Source: Chloroflexota bacterium
Lineage (GTDB): Bacteria > Chloroflexota > Anaerolineae > J102
Direction: 5' to 3'
Length of the DNA: 64,000 bases
NCBI GenBank assembly: GCA_029782215.1
Contig: JAKOVD010000137.1
Location: forward strand, 1 to 64,000
The notes under the pieces are model-generated. The model was not told the origin of the DNA and searched no databases. It worked only from the letters and a program-made list of their open reading frames with translations. The position numbers were made by a program, and so were the translations under genes. The first letter of the stretch is position 1; each line of letters begins with the position of its first letter. Below, one piece after another: positions 7,413-16,750 of this stretch.

Positions 7413-9203
7413 TTAGCCCCAGTCCGCCATGCGCTCGTTGGTGAAGTTGTACTGGAAGTCAATGCCCGCCAGCGCCGCCGCCGCGAAGGGCCGCTGATTG
7501 CTGCCGTCGGGATTCATCTGCCACATCTCCCACTTACCGGTGCGGTTGGTCAGGAAGAGGAGGGTGCGGCCGTCGGGGCTGAGGGTGGGTGAGACGTTGT
7601 GGAAGGGACGATCCCGCAGCGCCGGCGGCGCCGTCAGCGCCACGGCGCCGCTGCCGTCAGCATTCCAGCGCCAGATGTTCCAGTTGTCACCGTTGCGGCG
7701 GGCGCCGTAGATGGCCTGACCATCGGGACTGTAGACGGCGGGGCCGAGCTGGTTCGGCAAGGACACCAACGGGCGTGGCTGTTCGTTGCTGGTGAGGCCG
7801 GTTGTGGCCATGCTGTCGTTATCAAAGAACAGGACGCTGCCGCCGCCGGGATTGAAGACCGGCGCGCGGCTGGAGTCGCTGGCGGCCAGGTTGCGGACGC
7901 TGCCGTTGGCCAGGTTGTAGCTGGTGAGCGCGGTGAAGTCCCGGGTGATGAGCGGGAAGTCTTTGATGCACAACGTGCCGAAGGAGGTCTTCATGCAGTC
8001 ACCGCCGAGGCGGGCGCGAATCTCATCGTCGGTCAGGCAGCCAAAAGGCGTCTGCCGGCAGATCTTGCTGCCTGTCCACTCTTCTAGCACGATGGTGCTG
8101 CCGTCGGGCGACCAGGTGGGCGAACGGGGCCGATTGGTGCCGTACACCAGCCGTTCGCCGCTGCCATCGGTGTTGATGACCCAAAGGCCACGCGGTTCTT
8201 CCCAGCGTGTGAACGCCACCTGCTTGCCGTCCGGGCTCAAGGCCGGGTCAAAGCCCTGGGTGAGGCGCCGAAGGCCGCTGCCGTCAGCGTTCATGATGTA
8301 GATGTTCCCGCCGCCCCGATCCTCGAATACGATGTGGCCGCGTCCGGCGCCTGAGGAGGTCGCCGGTCGTGACGAACCAGAGGGCGTAGGCGCCGCCACC
8401 AGGGGCGTCGAGCCGCCGGCGCTCAGGTAGGCAGCAGCCGCCCAACCCTGGGCGCCGTCAGCCTTCTTGACCTGCACCCAGGCGCCGTCCGCTGAGCGGC
8501 TGATAAGGTCCACCTGGTCCCCCTTGGCGAGACTGCCGACAACGGGCTGGCCCGTTCCGGGACCGCTGCGCAGGTTGAGACGGTCAGCCAACACCGTCAG
8601 GGCGCCGCCGGTCGCCGCGGCGCCTTCGCCCGCCGAGACCGTTGGCGAGGCGGCGGCGCTTTCTGAAGGCGCACCCGCCACCGGCAGGGCCTTGAGGTCA
8701 GTGAAGGCGGTGACGGCGGCTGACCGCACCCAGCCCGCTTGCGCCGGGGTCCTGGGGTCCGGCTGGTAGAGCACCTGCAGCCAGGCGCCGTCGGCGTTGC
8801 GCCCCTGCAAGCCCACCCGTGCGCCTGCAGGAATGGGAGCCACCTGGCTGCCGCCCGGTTGGCTCAAGAGAGCGGTATCATTGATGGCATAGGCGCCGGG
8901 GAGCATGTCCGGGTCGGGGGCGCTGGGTGTGGCCGTAGGCGCCGGCGCTGTGGCCGGCTCCGGCGTGGCCGTCATCTCCGGTGCCGCGGTGGGAGCCACC
9001 GTGGGCGTCGGCGGAACAGCGGTGGGCGCGCGGGTGGGCAGCTTCGGCGGCGGCGGCAGCGTGGCGGCGGCGAGGGTGGGTGTGGGGCGGCTGCCGCAGG
9101 CTGTGACCAGCATCGCCAGCAGCGTCAGGAGCAGAGCAAGAAGCACAAGCGAGCGCCGGCTGCGCATGCGATAGCTTTGTGAAGGGGTGGCAAGGCGACT
9201 CAT
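7413..9203 (-). CDS. Lipoprotein with two SH3-like domains and a TolB/PD40 propeller
   Basis: A protein of about 596 residues from ATG 9203, or 584 from ATG 9167. The signal region LLALLLTLLAMLVTACGS has a lipobox ending in TAC, so it should be lipid-anchored outside the membrane. A Thr/Pro/Ala-rich linker follows, then two bacterial SH3 domains (around YAINDTALLSQPGG and LTVLADRLNLRSGPGTG). A C-terminal beta-propeller carries PD40 words such as PALSPDGKQVAFTR and PTLSPDGRTLLFLTN. It follows the efflux permease by a few bases and is probably in the same operon. A role as an envelope sensor or binding partner is inferred. No enzyme motif is visible. Confidence 0.8.
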   Translation of the reverse strand: MSRLATPSQSYRMRSRRSLVLLALLLTLLAMLVTACGSRPTPTLAAATLPPPPKLPTRAPTAVPPTPTVAPTAAPEMTATPEPATAPAPTATPSAPDPDMLPGAYAINDTALLSQPGGSQVAPIPAGARVGLQGRNADGAWLQVLYQPDPRTPAQAGWVRSAAVTAFTDLKALPVAGAPSESAAASPTVSAGEGAAATGGALTVLADRLNLRSGPGTGQPVVGSLAKGDQVDLISRSADGAWVQVKKADGAQGWAAAAYLSAGGSTPLVAAPTPSGSSRPATSSGAGRGHIVFEDRGGGNIYIMNADGSGLRRLTQGFDPALSPDGKQVAFTRWEEPRGLWVINTDGSGERLVYGTNRPRSPTWSPDGSTIVLEEWTGSKICRQTPFGCLTDDEIRARLGGDCMKTSFGTLCIKDFPLITRDFTALTSYNLANGSVRNLAASDSSRAPVFNPGGGSVLFFDNDSMATTGLTSNEQPRPLVSLPNQLGPAVYSPDGQAIYGARRNGDNWNIWRWNADGSGAVALTAPPALRDRPFHNVSPTLSPDGRTLLFLTNRTGKWEMWQMNPDGSNQRPFAAAALAGIDFQYNFTNERMADWG

Positions 9204-9207
9204 AGGA

Positions 9208-10464
9208 TTACTCGTAACGCAGAGCGTCGATGGGATGGAGCTGCGAGGCGCGCAGCGCCGGATAGATGCCGAAGAAGAGGCCGACGAGGGCGCTAAAGCC
9301 CACCGCCAGGACGACCGATTGCACGGTGATGACGGCGCGAAGCTGGTCCGAGAGGCTGGCAAGGGCACGGGCGCCGACAAAGCCCAGCAACATGCCGATA
9401 ACGCCCCCCATCAGGCTGAGAACCATGGCTTCAACCAGAAACTGTAGAAGGATATGGCGACGCTTGGCGCCCACGGCCTTGCGCAGACCGATCTCACGCG
9501 TTCGCTCTGTCACCGACACCAGCATGATGTTCATGATGCCGATGCCGCCCACCAGCAGGCTGATGGCGGCGATGCCGCCGAGGAAGGTCGTCAGCACGCC
9601 TGTGATGCTGCCAAAGATGTTGAGGATGTCGGCCTGATTGATGACGGTGAAATCATCTTCGTTCAGATAGGTGATGTCGTGGCGCTGGCGCAGCAAGTCC
9701 TCGATCTGGGCCACTACATCCTTCAGCCTGTCCTCACTGGCCGCCTTGACCAGGACAAAGCTGACCGTGTGCTCGCCGGTGGAACTGCGCAGATAAGGGA
9801 ACAGGCGTGACTGCGCCGTGCTGACAGGGACGAAGACCTGGTTATCGAAGCTGCCGAAGCCGCCGCCGCCTTTTTCCTCCATGACGCCGATCACCCGGAA
9901 CGGCAGGCCATTGATCTTCAGCGTCTGGCCGATCGGGTACTCGCCTTCCTTAAACAGCGTTTTGGCTGCTTTGCTGCCCAGCGCCACCACGCGGTTTTCG
10001 GCCACGACGTCTTCGGCGGTGATGAATCTGCCGTCAGCGACGTTGTAGTTGCGGACGAAGGTGAACTGTTCGTTCGTCCCGCTGACCTGCAGGCGGAGAC
10101 TGTCGCGGCCACGTTCCACCGTCGCCGCCCCGTCGGCCTGGGGTACGGCTACGATGACATCCGACACCTGCAGAGGATCGTTGATGGCGCGGTAGTCGCT
10201 CATCGTCAGCGGCTTGACCGGCCGTGTCTGGGCGGGGCCGCCTGACATGCGGTTGTCCTCCAGGCTGCCGGGGATGACGATGATCAGGTTGGAGCCGGCG
10301 CTCTGGAGCTGTTCGGTGATCAAGGCCTGGACGCCCTGCCCCACGCTCATCAAAGCGATGACAGCGCCCACACCGATGATGATGCCCAGCATGGTGAGGA
10401 TCGAGCGCAGTTTGTTGGCCGTCAGGGCGCGCAGGGCGATACGGACTAGCTCAGTGATACTCAT
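9208..10464 (-). CDS. macB: MacB-like ABC transporter permease
   Basis: A 418-residue permease with an N-terminal membrane segment (LRSILTMLGIIIGVGAVIALMS in the frame), a large extracytoplasmic MacB core domain (about residues 45-270) and a C-terminal FtsX domain with three helices. The conserved VTERTREIGLRKAVGAKRR motif is the cytoplasmic coupling helix. The ATPase is a separate gene that overlaps its start by four bases. It belongs to a mechanotransmission-type exporter of peptides, drugs or lipoproteins. A separate permease is common in Gram-positive-type envelopes and differs from fused E. coli MacB. Confidence 0.88.
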   Translation of the reverse strand: MSITELVRIALRALTANKLRSILTMLGIIIGVGAVIALMSVGQGVQALITEQLQSAGSNLIIVIPGSLEDNRMSGGPAQTRPVKPLTMSDYRAINDPLQVSDVIVAVPQADGAATVERGRDSLRLQVSGTNEQFTFVRNYNVADGRFITAEDVVAENRVVALGSKAAKTLFKEGEYPIGQTLKINGLPFRVIGVMEEKGGGGFGSFDNQVFVPVSTAQSRLFPYLRSSTGEHTVSFVLVKAASEDRLKDVVAQIEDLLRQRHDITYLNEDDFTVINQADILNIFGSITGVLTTFLGGIAAISLLVGGIGIMNIMLVSVTERTREIGLRKAVGAKRRHILLQFLVEAMVLSLMGGVIGMLLGFVGARALASLSDQLRAVITVQSVVLAVGFSALVGLFFGIYPALRASQLHPIDALRYE

Positions 10465-11297
10465 AGCTGCTTCGGGGGCTCGCCGGCGTCTCCGGCGTCG
10501 TGATGGTCGGGCGGAAGGGGATGGACATCGGTGACGGTGCCATCAACCAGGTCGCGAGCACGGCGGGTGTAGGCCATGTCGCTCGCCCGGCGCGGATTCT
10601 TGACCGGGTTATCGCTGATGATCTGGCCGTCCTGCAGGCGGATAATCCTGCGCGTGTGCTCGGCAATGTCGGGCTCATGCGTCACGAAGATGATCGTGAT
10701 GCCGCGCTCCTCGTTGAGGGTCTGAAAGATGTGCATGATCTCAGCGCCCGACCGGGAATCCAGGTTGCCAGTCGGCTCGTCGGCAAGGATGATGCTGGGA
10801 TCATTGATGAGGGCGCGGGCGATGGCTACACGCTGCTGCTGCCCGCCCGAAAGCTCGTTGGGGCGGTGGTGGATGCGTTGGCCAAGTCCTACCATTTCCA
10901 GGGCGGCGATGGCGCGTTTGCGGCGGTTGTGGACGCCGGCATAAACCAGGGGCAGCTCGACATTGGCGACCGCACTGGTGCGCGGAAGCAGGTTGAAGTT
11001 CTGGAACACAAAGCCGATCTTGCGGTTGCGTACTTCGGCTAACTGATCGTCGGTCATGTGCGAGACATCCTGGCCGTCAAGCCAGTAGCTGCCGCTCGTG
11101 GGCACGTCCAGGGCGCCCAGGATGTTCATCAGAGTGGACTTGCCCGAGCCGGACGGGCCCATGATCGCGACCATCTCGCCGGGAAACACCTGCAGGGCGA
11201 CGCCGTCGAGGGCATTCACTTCGACGTCTCCCATCTGGTAGACCTTGGTAACGCCGGAGATCTCGATAACCGGTTTGCGGTCGCTCACGGTTATCAA
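10461..11297 (-). CDS. MacB/LolD-type ABC transporter ATP-binding protein
   Basis: A 278-residue ATPase. It shows Walker [16 protein letters not shown], the Q-loop [14 protein letters not shown], signature [16 protein letters not shown] and Walker [18 protein letters not shown], with an H-loop in [14 protein letters not shown]. The NLDS wording is typical of LolD/MacB-type ATPases. A C-terminal tail of about 45 residues after the ATPase core is unusual, His/Pro-rich and of unknown purpose. The start overlaps the adaptor gene and the end overlaps the permease by four bases each, so the three are translationally coupled. Confidence 0.92.
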   Translation of the reverse strand: MITVSDRKPVIEISGVTKVYQMGDVEVNALDGVALQVFPGEMVAIMGPSGSGKSTLMNILGALDVPTSGSYWLDGQDVSHMTDDQLAEVRNRKIGFVFQNFNLLPRTSAVANVELPLVYAGVHNRRKRAIAALEMVGLGQRIHHRPNELSGGQQQRVAIARALINDPSIILADEPTGNLDSRSGAEIMHIFQTLNEERGITIIFVTHEPDIAEHTRRIIRLQDGQIISDNPVKNPRRASDMAYTRRARDLVDGTVTDVHPLPPDHHDAGDAGEPPKQL

Positions 11298-12742
11298 CCT
11301 CCCCCGCCGAAGAACTGCTGGCGCAGCGCCTGGCCTGAATCCGTGCGCCGCACTGCCAGTTGGTCGCCGGCGCTGACACCCGAGATGATCTGGCTGAACT
11401 GCTCGTTGCGGAGCCCGACGACGATATCCGTGCGCTGGGGAACGCCATCCACGATCTTCTCAACATAGGTCTGGCCGTTCTGGCGATCAACGCGAATGAC
11501 GCGATTGGGGATGACGACGCTGTCGCGCGCTTCCTCGGTGGTCACGACGACGGTTGCCGTCATGCCCGAGCGCAGCGGCAGATCGGTGGGGTCAATGTCC
11601 ACCCGCACTTCATAGTTGACGACGCCACTGTTGGCGGCGTTCAGGCTCGAACTACCCAGGGCGATGGGAGCAATACGGCCCACCTTGCCGTTAAGCTGGG
11701 CGTTATTCAAGGCGTCCACCGTGACCGTCACCGGCTGCCCGCTGGACAGCTTGCCGATATCGATTTCATCGACGCTGAGATTGATGTGGAAGCCGCTGGG
11801 GTCCGTCAGCACAACGGCCGGTTGGCCCGGCGTGGGGATTTCGTTGAGACGGATGTTGACGGCGCCCACGACGCCGTCGATGGGAGCCACCAACTGGCTG
11901 TTCTTCATCGCCAGCGCTGCTTGTCTGATGGAAATATCAGCCTGTTCAGCCTGCGCCTGCAGGATCTCAAGGTCTTCTTTGGCGGCGCCCCGCGTCAGGC
12001 GGTCGAGGTTCGCCTCTGCTTGCGCTACGGCCGACCGGGCCTGCGCGATCTGGGCCAGGGCCTGCGCTTTCTGGCTGGCCGTGGCGGGCGCCTGGCTGTT
12101 CTCCAGGCTTGCCTTGGCCGCTTCGTAGGCGATCGTGGCCTGCTGCAACTGGAGGGCCTGAGGCATCATGCTCGCATTGGGCAAACCGGCGATCCGGTCG
12201 TAGGCGGCCTGCGCCGACTCCAGCGCCACCCGGGCGCTCTCGCGGTTGGCTTCGGCCATGCGGCGCTGGGCGTCCGTTGAACCGGCCAGAAGCTGCTTCA
12301 GAGCCGATTCCGTCGCCGTCATCCCGGCTTGCGCCGATTCCAGCGCTGCCTGGGCGGCGCCGACCTCGGTTGGCTCCGGCGGACGCTGTGCTTGCGCCAG
12401 CCGCGCCTGGGCCAGCCGTGCGCCTGCGGACGCCTGCTGCTGGGCCAATAGAAGATCGTCGTTCTCCAGGCTGGCGAGCACCTGGTCCTTGCGGACCGGG
12501 TCACCTACCTGAACACCCAGCGTGGAGACAGGGCCGGTGGCCCGGAAAGTGAGATTGACCTCAGCGGCGGGTTCCATGGTGCCGCTGGAGGTTACGGTGG
12601 AAGCGATATCGCCTTTGGCAACCGTATAGATTTCGTAGTCAGGGGGAGGGGGCTCTTTCTCTTGAGCGGTTGCCTGATAACCGGCCCAGGAGATTCCGCC
12701 TACCACGACGATGATGAGAAGGGCAATGAGAAGTCGACGCAT
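11294..12742 (-). CDS. macA: Efflux periplasmic-adaptor protein (HlyD/MacA family)
   Basis: A 482-residue protein with an N-terminal membrane anchor (LLIALLIIVVVGGISWAGY), a biotinyl-lipoyl-like half (ATGPVSTLGVQVGDPVRKDQ) and a long Ala/Gln-rich alpha-helical hairpin. The second lipoyl half follows (LVAPIDGVVGAVNIRLNE), then beta-barrel and membrane-proximal domains. It links the MacB-like permease to the outside. Gene order adaptor, ATPase, permease is the classical macAB order. No TolC-like gene is nearby, fitting a single-membrane envelope. A Gly-rich tail (FFGGGG) ends the protein. Confidence 0.9.
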   Translation of the reverse strand: MRRLLIALLIIVVVGGISWAGYQATAQEKEPPPPDYEIYTVAKGDIASTVTSSGTMEPAAEVNLTFRATGPVSTLGVQVGDPVRKDQVLASLENDDLLLAQQQASAGARLAQARLAQAQRPPEPTEVGAAQAALESAQAGMTATESALKQLLAGSTDAQRRMAEANRESARVALESAQAAYDRIAGLPNASMMPQALQLQQATIAYEAAKASLENSQAPATASQKAQALAQIAQARSAVAQAEANLDRLTRGAAKEDLEILQAQAEQADISIRQAALAMKNSQLVAPIDGVVGAVNIRLNEIPTPGQPAVVLTDPSGFHINLSVDEIDIGKLSSGQPVTVTVDALNNAQLNGKVGRIAPIALGSSSLNAANSGVVNYEVRVDIDPTDLPLRSGMTATVVVTTEEARDSVVIPNRVIRVDRQNGQTYVEKIVDGVPQRTDIVVGLRNEQFSQIISGVSAGDQLAVRRTDSGQALRQQFFGGGG

Positions 12743-12821
12743 GGTGAGTTTGTCTTAGCACGATGGCGCCAGCCTTGAGCGCGCGCCTTAGTTGGAAAAA
12801 ATATGGTCAAAACGTGAACAG

Positions 12822-12850
12822 AGTGTACCGCGAAGTTCGACGGGACACAA
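12822..12850 (-). promoter_or_regulatory. Possible promoter of the macA operon
   Basis: On the minus strand TTGTGT (12845-12850) and TACACT (12822-12827) are 17 bases apart. The match to consensus is moderate and the leader would be about 75 bases. Confidence 0.3.
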
Positions 12851-12942
12851 GTAGGTAATACTACAGGATGGACAGCACCCGGCGGCCCAGCTTGTGCAGC
12901 CGGCTCCCTGGTTGCAGGCTGGAACGCAGCGCAGTTGTTCGG

Positions 12943-13692
12943 CTAGCGCGGTCCCATCACGCCGCCGGCCAGGGCCGGCAGCAGGCGCAGCCCCAAGCTG
13001 ACAAGCGCATAGATGGCCGTGAAGACCAGGGCGCTGACCGTGCCCATGCGGGCCGCGACCCGCACCGCTACATAGACAAGGATGAGATGCCAAAGGGTAA
13101 AGAGATCGACCTGCGTGGCGGACACATAGAGCATGTTGCGCCGGTCGCTGGTGAGGTCACCTGTGGCCAACAGATAGGAGAGGCCCGGATAGTGGATGAT
13201 CTGGCCGCCGTTGACCGCGCTCCAGGCAGCCTGGAAAAAGCCGCGCAGGGCGAAAGGCAGCCAGGTCCACACGACGAGGGCCCAGGCAGCGGGAGCAGGA
13301 ACGGCATGCCCGGTCAGCGAGGCGCCAAAATAGAGTAGGCCGGTGGCAATGACCCAACCCAACAGCAGGCTGAGCACAATGGTGACGGCGCCGCTGCCAA
13401 ACAGGAAGGCCGGCGCCGTGAAGCGCTCCATCATGGGTTTGGCGGCATCCGCCTGTTCAGGCGTCATCGTGCCTAGCTGGATTTGGATCTGTTTGGCAGC
13501 CAGGGCCGTGGTGGCATTCAACGACACCCCCAGATAGAGGAGCGCGGCCACCACGCAGAGCAGGGCGGGCAGCCACCAACTGCGTCGCTGCACGGTACTG
13601 ATCCGTCGAAACGCCGTTGCCGGCGCCGCGATGACGTCGACAAGGTTGGCAAACGAGTTGACTGGCTGCAATTCGGAAGGCGACGCGTTCAC
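12943..13692 (-). CDS. Yip1-domain-like membrane protein
   Basis: A 249-residue protein with about five predicted membrane segments. A short N-terminal cytoplasmic stretch ends in a Yip1-like entry motif (NSFANLVDVIAAPATAFRRI). Bacterial Yip1-like proteins have this 'P..aFr.i' start before the first helix. The cellular role is not established. It lies 200 bases upstream of the macA operon on the same strand, so a functional link is possible but unproven. Confidence 0.6.
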   Translation of the reverse strand: MNASPSELQPVNSFANLVDVIAAPATAFRRISTVQRRSWWLPALLCVVAALLYLGVSLNATTALAAKQIQIQLGTMTPEQADAAKPMMERFTAPAFLFGSGAVTIVLSLLLGWVIATGLLYFGASLTGHAVPAPAAWALVVWTWLPFALRGFFQAAWSAVNGGQIIHYPGLSYLLATGDLTSDRRNMLYVSATQVDLFTLWHLILVYVAVRVAARMGTVSALVFTAIYALVSLGLRLLPALAGGVMGPR

Positions 13693-13941
13693 TTTTTCAC
13701 ACTACGAAGGGAGACAGAATATGGTTTCACAGACTGCAAATCGGCTTACACACAGTCTAGGCGAAACACGCACACAAGTCCAGACTGCATTGCTTGCGGT
13801 GGCCAAACGAAGTTGCCCCTGCATGGAGCATGTGTTATGATTCACTAACTGACATTTCACAATCTATGCACAAACTTGGGTTTTGTATCGCCCAGGAATC
13901 GCATGTCTCCGGTATCATCGACGGAACGAAGGAGTTGAGGC

Positions 13942-14574
13942 ATGACCAGTAACGCAGTGCCTGATATCGTGGTCGGTCGTCTACCGATCTACCTGCGCGT
14001 GCTGAACCATCTCATTGCAGAGGGACGGCAGATCACGTCCTCGCAGGAACTCGGCGATCGCCTGGGCATCAGCTCGGCGCAGATCCGCAAGGACCTCTCT
14101 CATTTTGGCGAGTTCGGCAAACAGGGAACGGGCTACAACGTTGCCTATCTGCGTGACCAGCTCACTGAGATCCTCAACGTGGATCGCGAGTGGCGGATGG
14201 TTCTGATCGGTGCAGGTGACCTGGGTCATGCCCTGGTGCATTACCACCGCTTTGCCGAGCATGGATTCCAGATCGCGGCTGTGTTCGACAATGACGCCGA
14301 CAAGATCGGACACAAGCTGGGCGAATACGACGTCCACAGCATTGACGACCTGGAGAATCTTGTGCGGCTCCACCAGGTGGAGATGGCGATCATCGCCGTG
14401 CCCGTGGCTGCCGCGCGCGACGTTGCCACGCGCCTGATCAATCTGGGCATCAAAGCCATCCTCTGCTATGCGCCAGTGACGCTCACGGTGCCCCTGGGCG
14501 TACAGGTACAGTACATCGACCCCGTCGCCCAGCTCCAACACATGGCCTATTACCAGACGGTCGAGGCGCGGTAG
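13942..14574 (+). CDS. rex: Redox-sensing transcriptional repressor Rex
   Basis: A 210-residue protein with an N-terminal winged helix and a C-terminal NAD(H)-binding Rossmann domain. The winged-helix region contains the family motif [19 protein letters not shown], followed by GYNVAYL. The Rossmann nucleotide motif is [11 protein letters not shown]. Rex senses the NADH/NAD+ ratio and represses fermentative and respiratory genes when NADH is low. The ribosome-binding site AAGGAG precedes the ATG. A TTTCACAA half-site occurs upstream but no full operator was found. The gene converges on dnaA across DnaA boxes and a terminator. Confidence 0.94.
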   Translation: MTSNAVPDIVVGRLPIYLRVLNHLIAEGRQITSSQELGDRLGISSAQIRKDLSHFGEFGKQGTGYNVAYLRDQLTEILNVDREWRMVLIGAGDLGHALVHYHRFAEHGFQIAAVFDNDADKIGHKLGEYDVHSIDDLENLVRLHQVEMAIIAVPVAAARDVATRLINLGIKAILCYAPVTLTVPLGVQVQYIDPVAQLQHMAYYQTVEAR

Positions 14575-14613
14575 CGCCTTTCTCACATCTGGTCAAGGCG
14601 CCAGGGGCAGCGG

Positions 14614-14663
14614 TTATCCACAGCTAGCCCACGTTTTCCCCAGAAATCGGGGAGTTATGCACA
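14614..14663 (+). other. DnaA-box cluster, candidate part of oriC
   Basis: A perfect consensus box TTATCCACA (14614-14622), a one-mismatch box TTTTCCCCA (14634-14642) and TTATGCACA (14655-14663) lie in the same orientation. Their starts are 20 and 21 bases apart, two helical turns. Two further one-mismatch boxes lie upstream of rex (TTACACACA at 13746, CTATGCACA at 13864). The cluster sits between the 3' ends of rex and dnaA. Confidence 0.6.
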
Positions 14664-14664
14664 G

Positions 14665-14689
14665 GTGGGGATGCCTGCAGCATCCCCAC
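14665..14689. repeat. Hairpin next to DnaA boxes
   Basis: Ten-base arms GTGGGGATGC and GCATCCCCAC are perfectly complementary around CTGCA. There is no U-tract, so it may be a structural element near the boxes or part of a composite terminator. Confidence 0.5.
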
Positions 14690-14695
14690 GCCACG

Positions 14696-14728
14696 GAGGA
14701 CAGGACGAAGCGCCTGTCCTCTTTTGTT
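14696..14728 (+). terminator. Intrinsic terminator of rex
   Basis: Arms GAGGACAGG and CCTGTCCTC pair and are followed by TTTTGTT on the plus strand. It lies about 120 bases after the rex stop and ends 18 bases before the dnaA stop. Confidence 0.75.
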
Positions 14729-14745
14729 CTTCGGGACGATGGCGG

Positions 14746-16161
14746 CTACTTACGCAGGCGCACACGCACCCGCTCCACACGACTGCGCAGCTCCACATCG
14801 TCGTCCAGGATATGGCTCATCTTCTCATAGCCGTGGATGGCCGTGGAGTGGTCGCGCCCTCCCAGAAGCTCACCGATCTGTGGGAACGAGAGCTGGCACA
14901 TTTCCCGTAGCAGGTACATAGTCGCCTGGCGGGGCACGACGATATTGTGTGAGCGGCGCGGTCCCGTCAGCTCAGCAGGGGTCACCCGGAACTCCTGGGC
15001 GATGGCCTGGATGATCGCCTGCGGATCACGATTGAGCGCAGCATCGACGTCGCCCAAGACCTCCTGCGCCAGGGCGAGGGTAGGCGCTCGATGGTGCAAG
15101 CTCGCAAAGGCCAGCACCCGGTTCAGCCCTCCCTGCAGCTCCCGAATGTTGCTCTTGCATTGTTCGGCCACGTAGCGCAGGGCGTCGTCGGGCACAACCA
15201 GGCCGGCCGACAAAGCCTTGGTGCGCAGAATGGCGACGCGCAGCTCGAGGTCGGGAGGCAGCAAGTCAACGGTCAGTCCGCCGGCCAACCGAGAGCGAAG
15301 GCGGTCATCGAAGTCGGCAAAGACATGAGGGGGCCGGTCGCTGGCGAACACGATCTGCTTGTTTGCGGCATAGAGGCTGTTAAAGGTATGGAAGACCTCG
15401 GTCTGCGTGCCGGCCTTGCCCTCGATGAACTGGATGTCGTCGATGAGCAGAACATCGACTTCGCGATAGGTCTGCCGGAAATCGGAATTGGCCTTGTTGC
15501 GAATTGCCTCGATGAGGTCGTTTGTAAAGGTCTCGGCTGTGACATAACGCACAGCATAGCCGCTGCGGGCGGCGGTATTGCCAATGGCGTGAAGGAGATG
15601 TGTTTTGCCCAACCCGACGCCACCGTACATGAAGAGCGGGTTGAAGCGGTGCCCGGGGTCCTGGGCGGTCGCCTGGGCAGCGGCATAGGCGAAGCGGTTG
15701 CCCTCACCTTCGATGAAGTTCTCAAACGTCATCGAAGGGATCAGCGAGGACTGAGGGGGAGAGGGACTGGTGAACCGGCCGGTCTCGCGCTGCGGCTGCT
15801 GGAGCAGCGGCCCCGGGGCAACCGGCTCCACTGCCGGCGCCGTTTCGGGGCGCACGATGAACTCGAGGTCCACGGCGCGTCCGACGAGCCGCTGGACGCG
15901 CTGCTTGATCATGCCCTTCATCCGGTTCTCGAGCCATTCCTGCGCAAACGCCGTCTTGGCAGCCACGATGAAACAGCCATCCTCATAGGCCACTGCCACG
16001 GTATCGCGCAGCCAGGCGTCAAACACCGGCCGCTGTAACGAGAGCTGTAGTTCACCCAGGACCGCTTGCCAGATCGTTTCGGGAGAAGTCAACGATTCCA
16101 CGGCAGTGAATCCTTGCGTTGCTGTCGAATGGTGGGCAGGTAGGGGATAGGGGGTCGTCAT
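14746..16161 (-). CDS. dnaA: Chromosomal replication initiator DnaA
   Basis: A protein of 471 residues from ATG 16161; an in-frame ATG at 16212 would add 17. Domain I contains IWQAVLGELQLSLQRPVFDAW. Domain II is a short Pro-rich linker. The AAA+ domain has Walker A GGVGLGKTHLLHAIG, Walker B DVLLIDDIQFIEG and an arginine-finger region. Domain IV ends with the DNA-recognition signature GGRDHSTAIHGYEK. It binds DnaA boxes and opens oriC. The gene points away from dnaN, so the common dnaA-dnaN operon is broken and the two are divergent. 16161 is preferred because the extra residues are not family-like. Neither start has a good ribosome-binding site. Confidence 0.95.
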   Translation of the reverse strand: MTTPYPLPAHHSTATQGFTAVESLTSPETIWQAVLGELQLSLQRPVFDAWLRDTVAVAYEDGCFIVAAKTAFAQEWLENRMKGMIKQRVQRLVGRAVDLEFIVRPETAPAVEPVAPGPLLQQPQRETGRFTSPSPPQSSLIPSMTFENFIEGEGNRFAYAAAQATAQDPGHRFNPLFMYGGVGLGKTHLLHAIGNTAARSGYAVRYVTAETFTNDLIEAIRNKANSDFRQTYREVDVLLIDDIQFIEGKAGTQTEVFHTFNSLYAANKQIVFASDRPPHVFADFDDRLRSRLAGGLTVDLLPPDLELRVAILRTKALSAGLVVPDDALRYVAEQCKSNIRELQGGLNRVLAFASLHHRAPTLALAQEVLGDVDAALNRDPQAIIQAIAQEFRVTPAELTGPRRSHNIVVPRQATMYLLREMCQLSFPQIGELLGGRDHSTAIHGYEKMSHILDDDVELRSRVERVRVRLRK

Positions 16162-16721
16162 AAGCCCGTTGGGTAGGTAGAGCACCCTCGTTCGCAAGCC
16201 GCGGCCACGCACTATCCATTCGCGCGAATGCCTTGGCGATTGGGAACGGGAGGACTATGGGTGTTCCACAGGGGCTGGGGGGCGCCCCCTGGCCAATGAT
16301 GCGCCTGTGACTCGGCGCTGGCCCGATGGGAGGAAATCATCGGTTGAAATCGGTGCCACTTGGCCAGATGCACAACGACCTGCTCAACCAACCGACAGGT
16401 GGCATCATAGCAAAGCAACGTGCGGACCTGCAATGCCGCGTCCGCTGGCGGAAAGGGAAAGGCGATGGGTCTTATGGTTAAGCACAAGCCGCCAACAAGA
16501 AATTCCCGCTGCCGGTCCTACTACGGCTAGTAGCCGGCCAGGTGCGGGACACGACATGGCCGCGGCTCGCGGGCGGCTCGTCCGAAGTGCCACGCGCAGC
16601 TCTTTTAAGGTCTGTTTTATGAGACCTTAATCGCCTATCGGCCAGTCGCCGCCGCGCAGGGATCGGGGATGCGGTGCAGCCTGCTGAGGTGCTGCTCTCA
16701 CGTCACGGTGGACATAACCGT
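16162..16721. other. Divergent dnaA-dnaN spacer, no gene seen
   Basis: No credible coding sequence is present. One-mismatch DnaA boxes occur (TGTTCCACA at 16262, TTAAGCACA at 16478), plus an AT-rich inverted repeat near 16605. In a GC-rich window such an AT-rich patch could be an unwinding element or an operator. Confidence 0.4.
16605..16630. repeat. AT-rich inverted repeat in the dnaA-dnaN spacer
   Basis: Nine-base arms TTAAGGTCT and AGACCTTAA are perfect and flank GTTTTATG. The symmetry and an 8-base spacer suit an operator or a duplex-unwinding region. No regulator is identified. Confidence 0.5.
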
Positions 16722-16750
16722 TTCGCATTCCATTCGCTCTCTGTTATACT
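16722..16750 (+). promoter_or_regulatory. Candidate dnaN promoter
   Basis: TTCGCA (16722-16727), a 17-base spacer and TATACT (16745-16750). The predicted leader to the dnaN GTG is about 125 bases. Confidence 0.5.

Noticed and set aside
13845..13941. Rex operator upstream of rex
   Set aside because: Only a TTTCACAA half-site is present; the TTGTGAA...TTCACAA palindrome is not complete.
16307..16630. Coding gene in the dnaA-dnaN spacer
   Set aside because: A 107-codon frame is open, but it has no ribosome-binding site or motif, and it would cover the inverted repeat.
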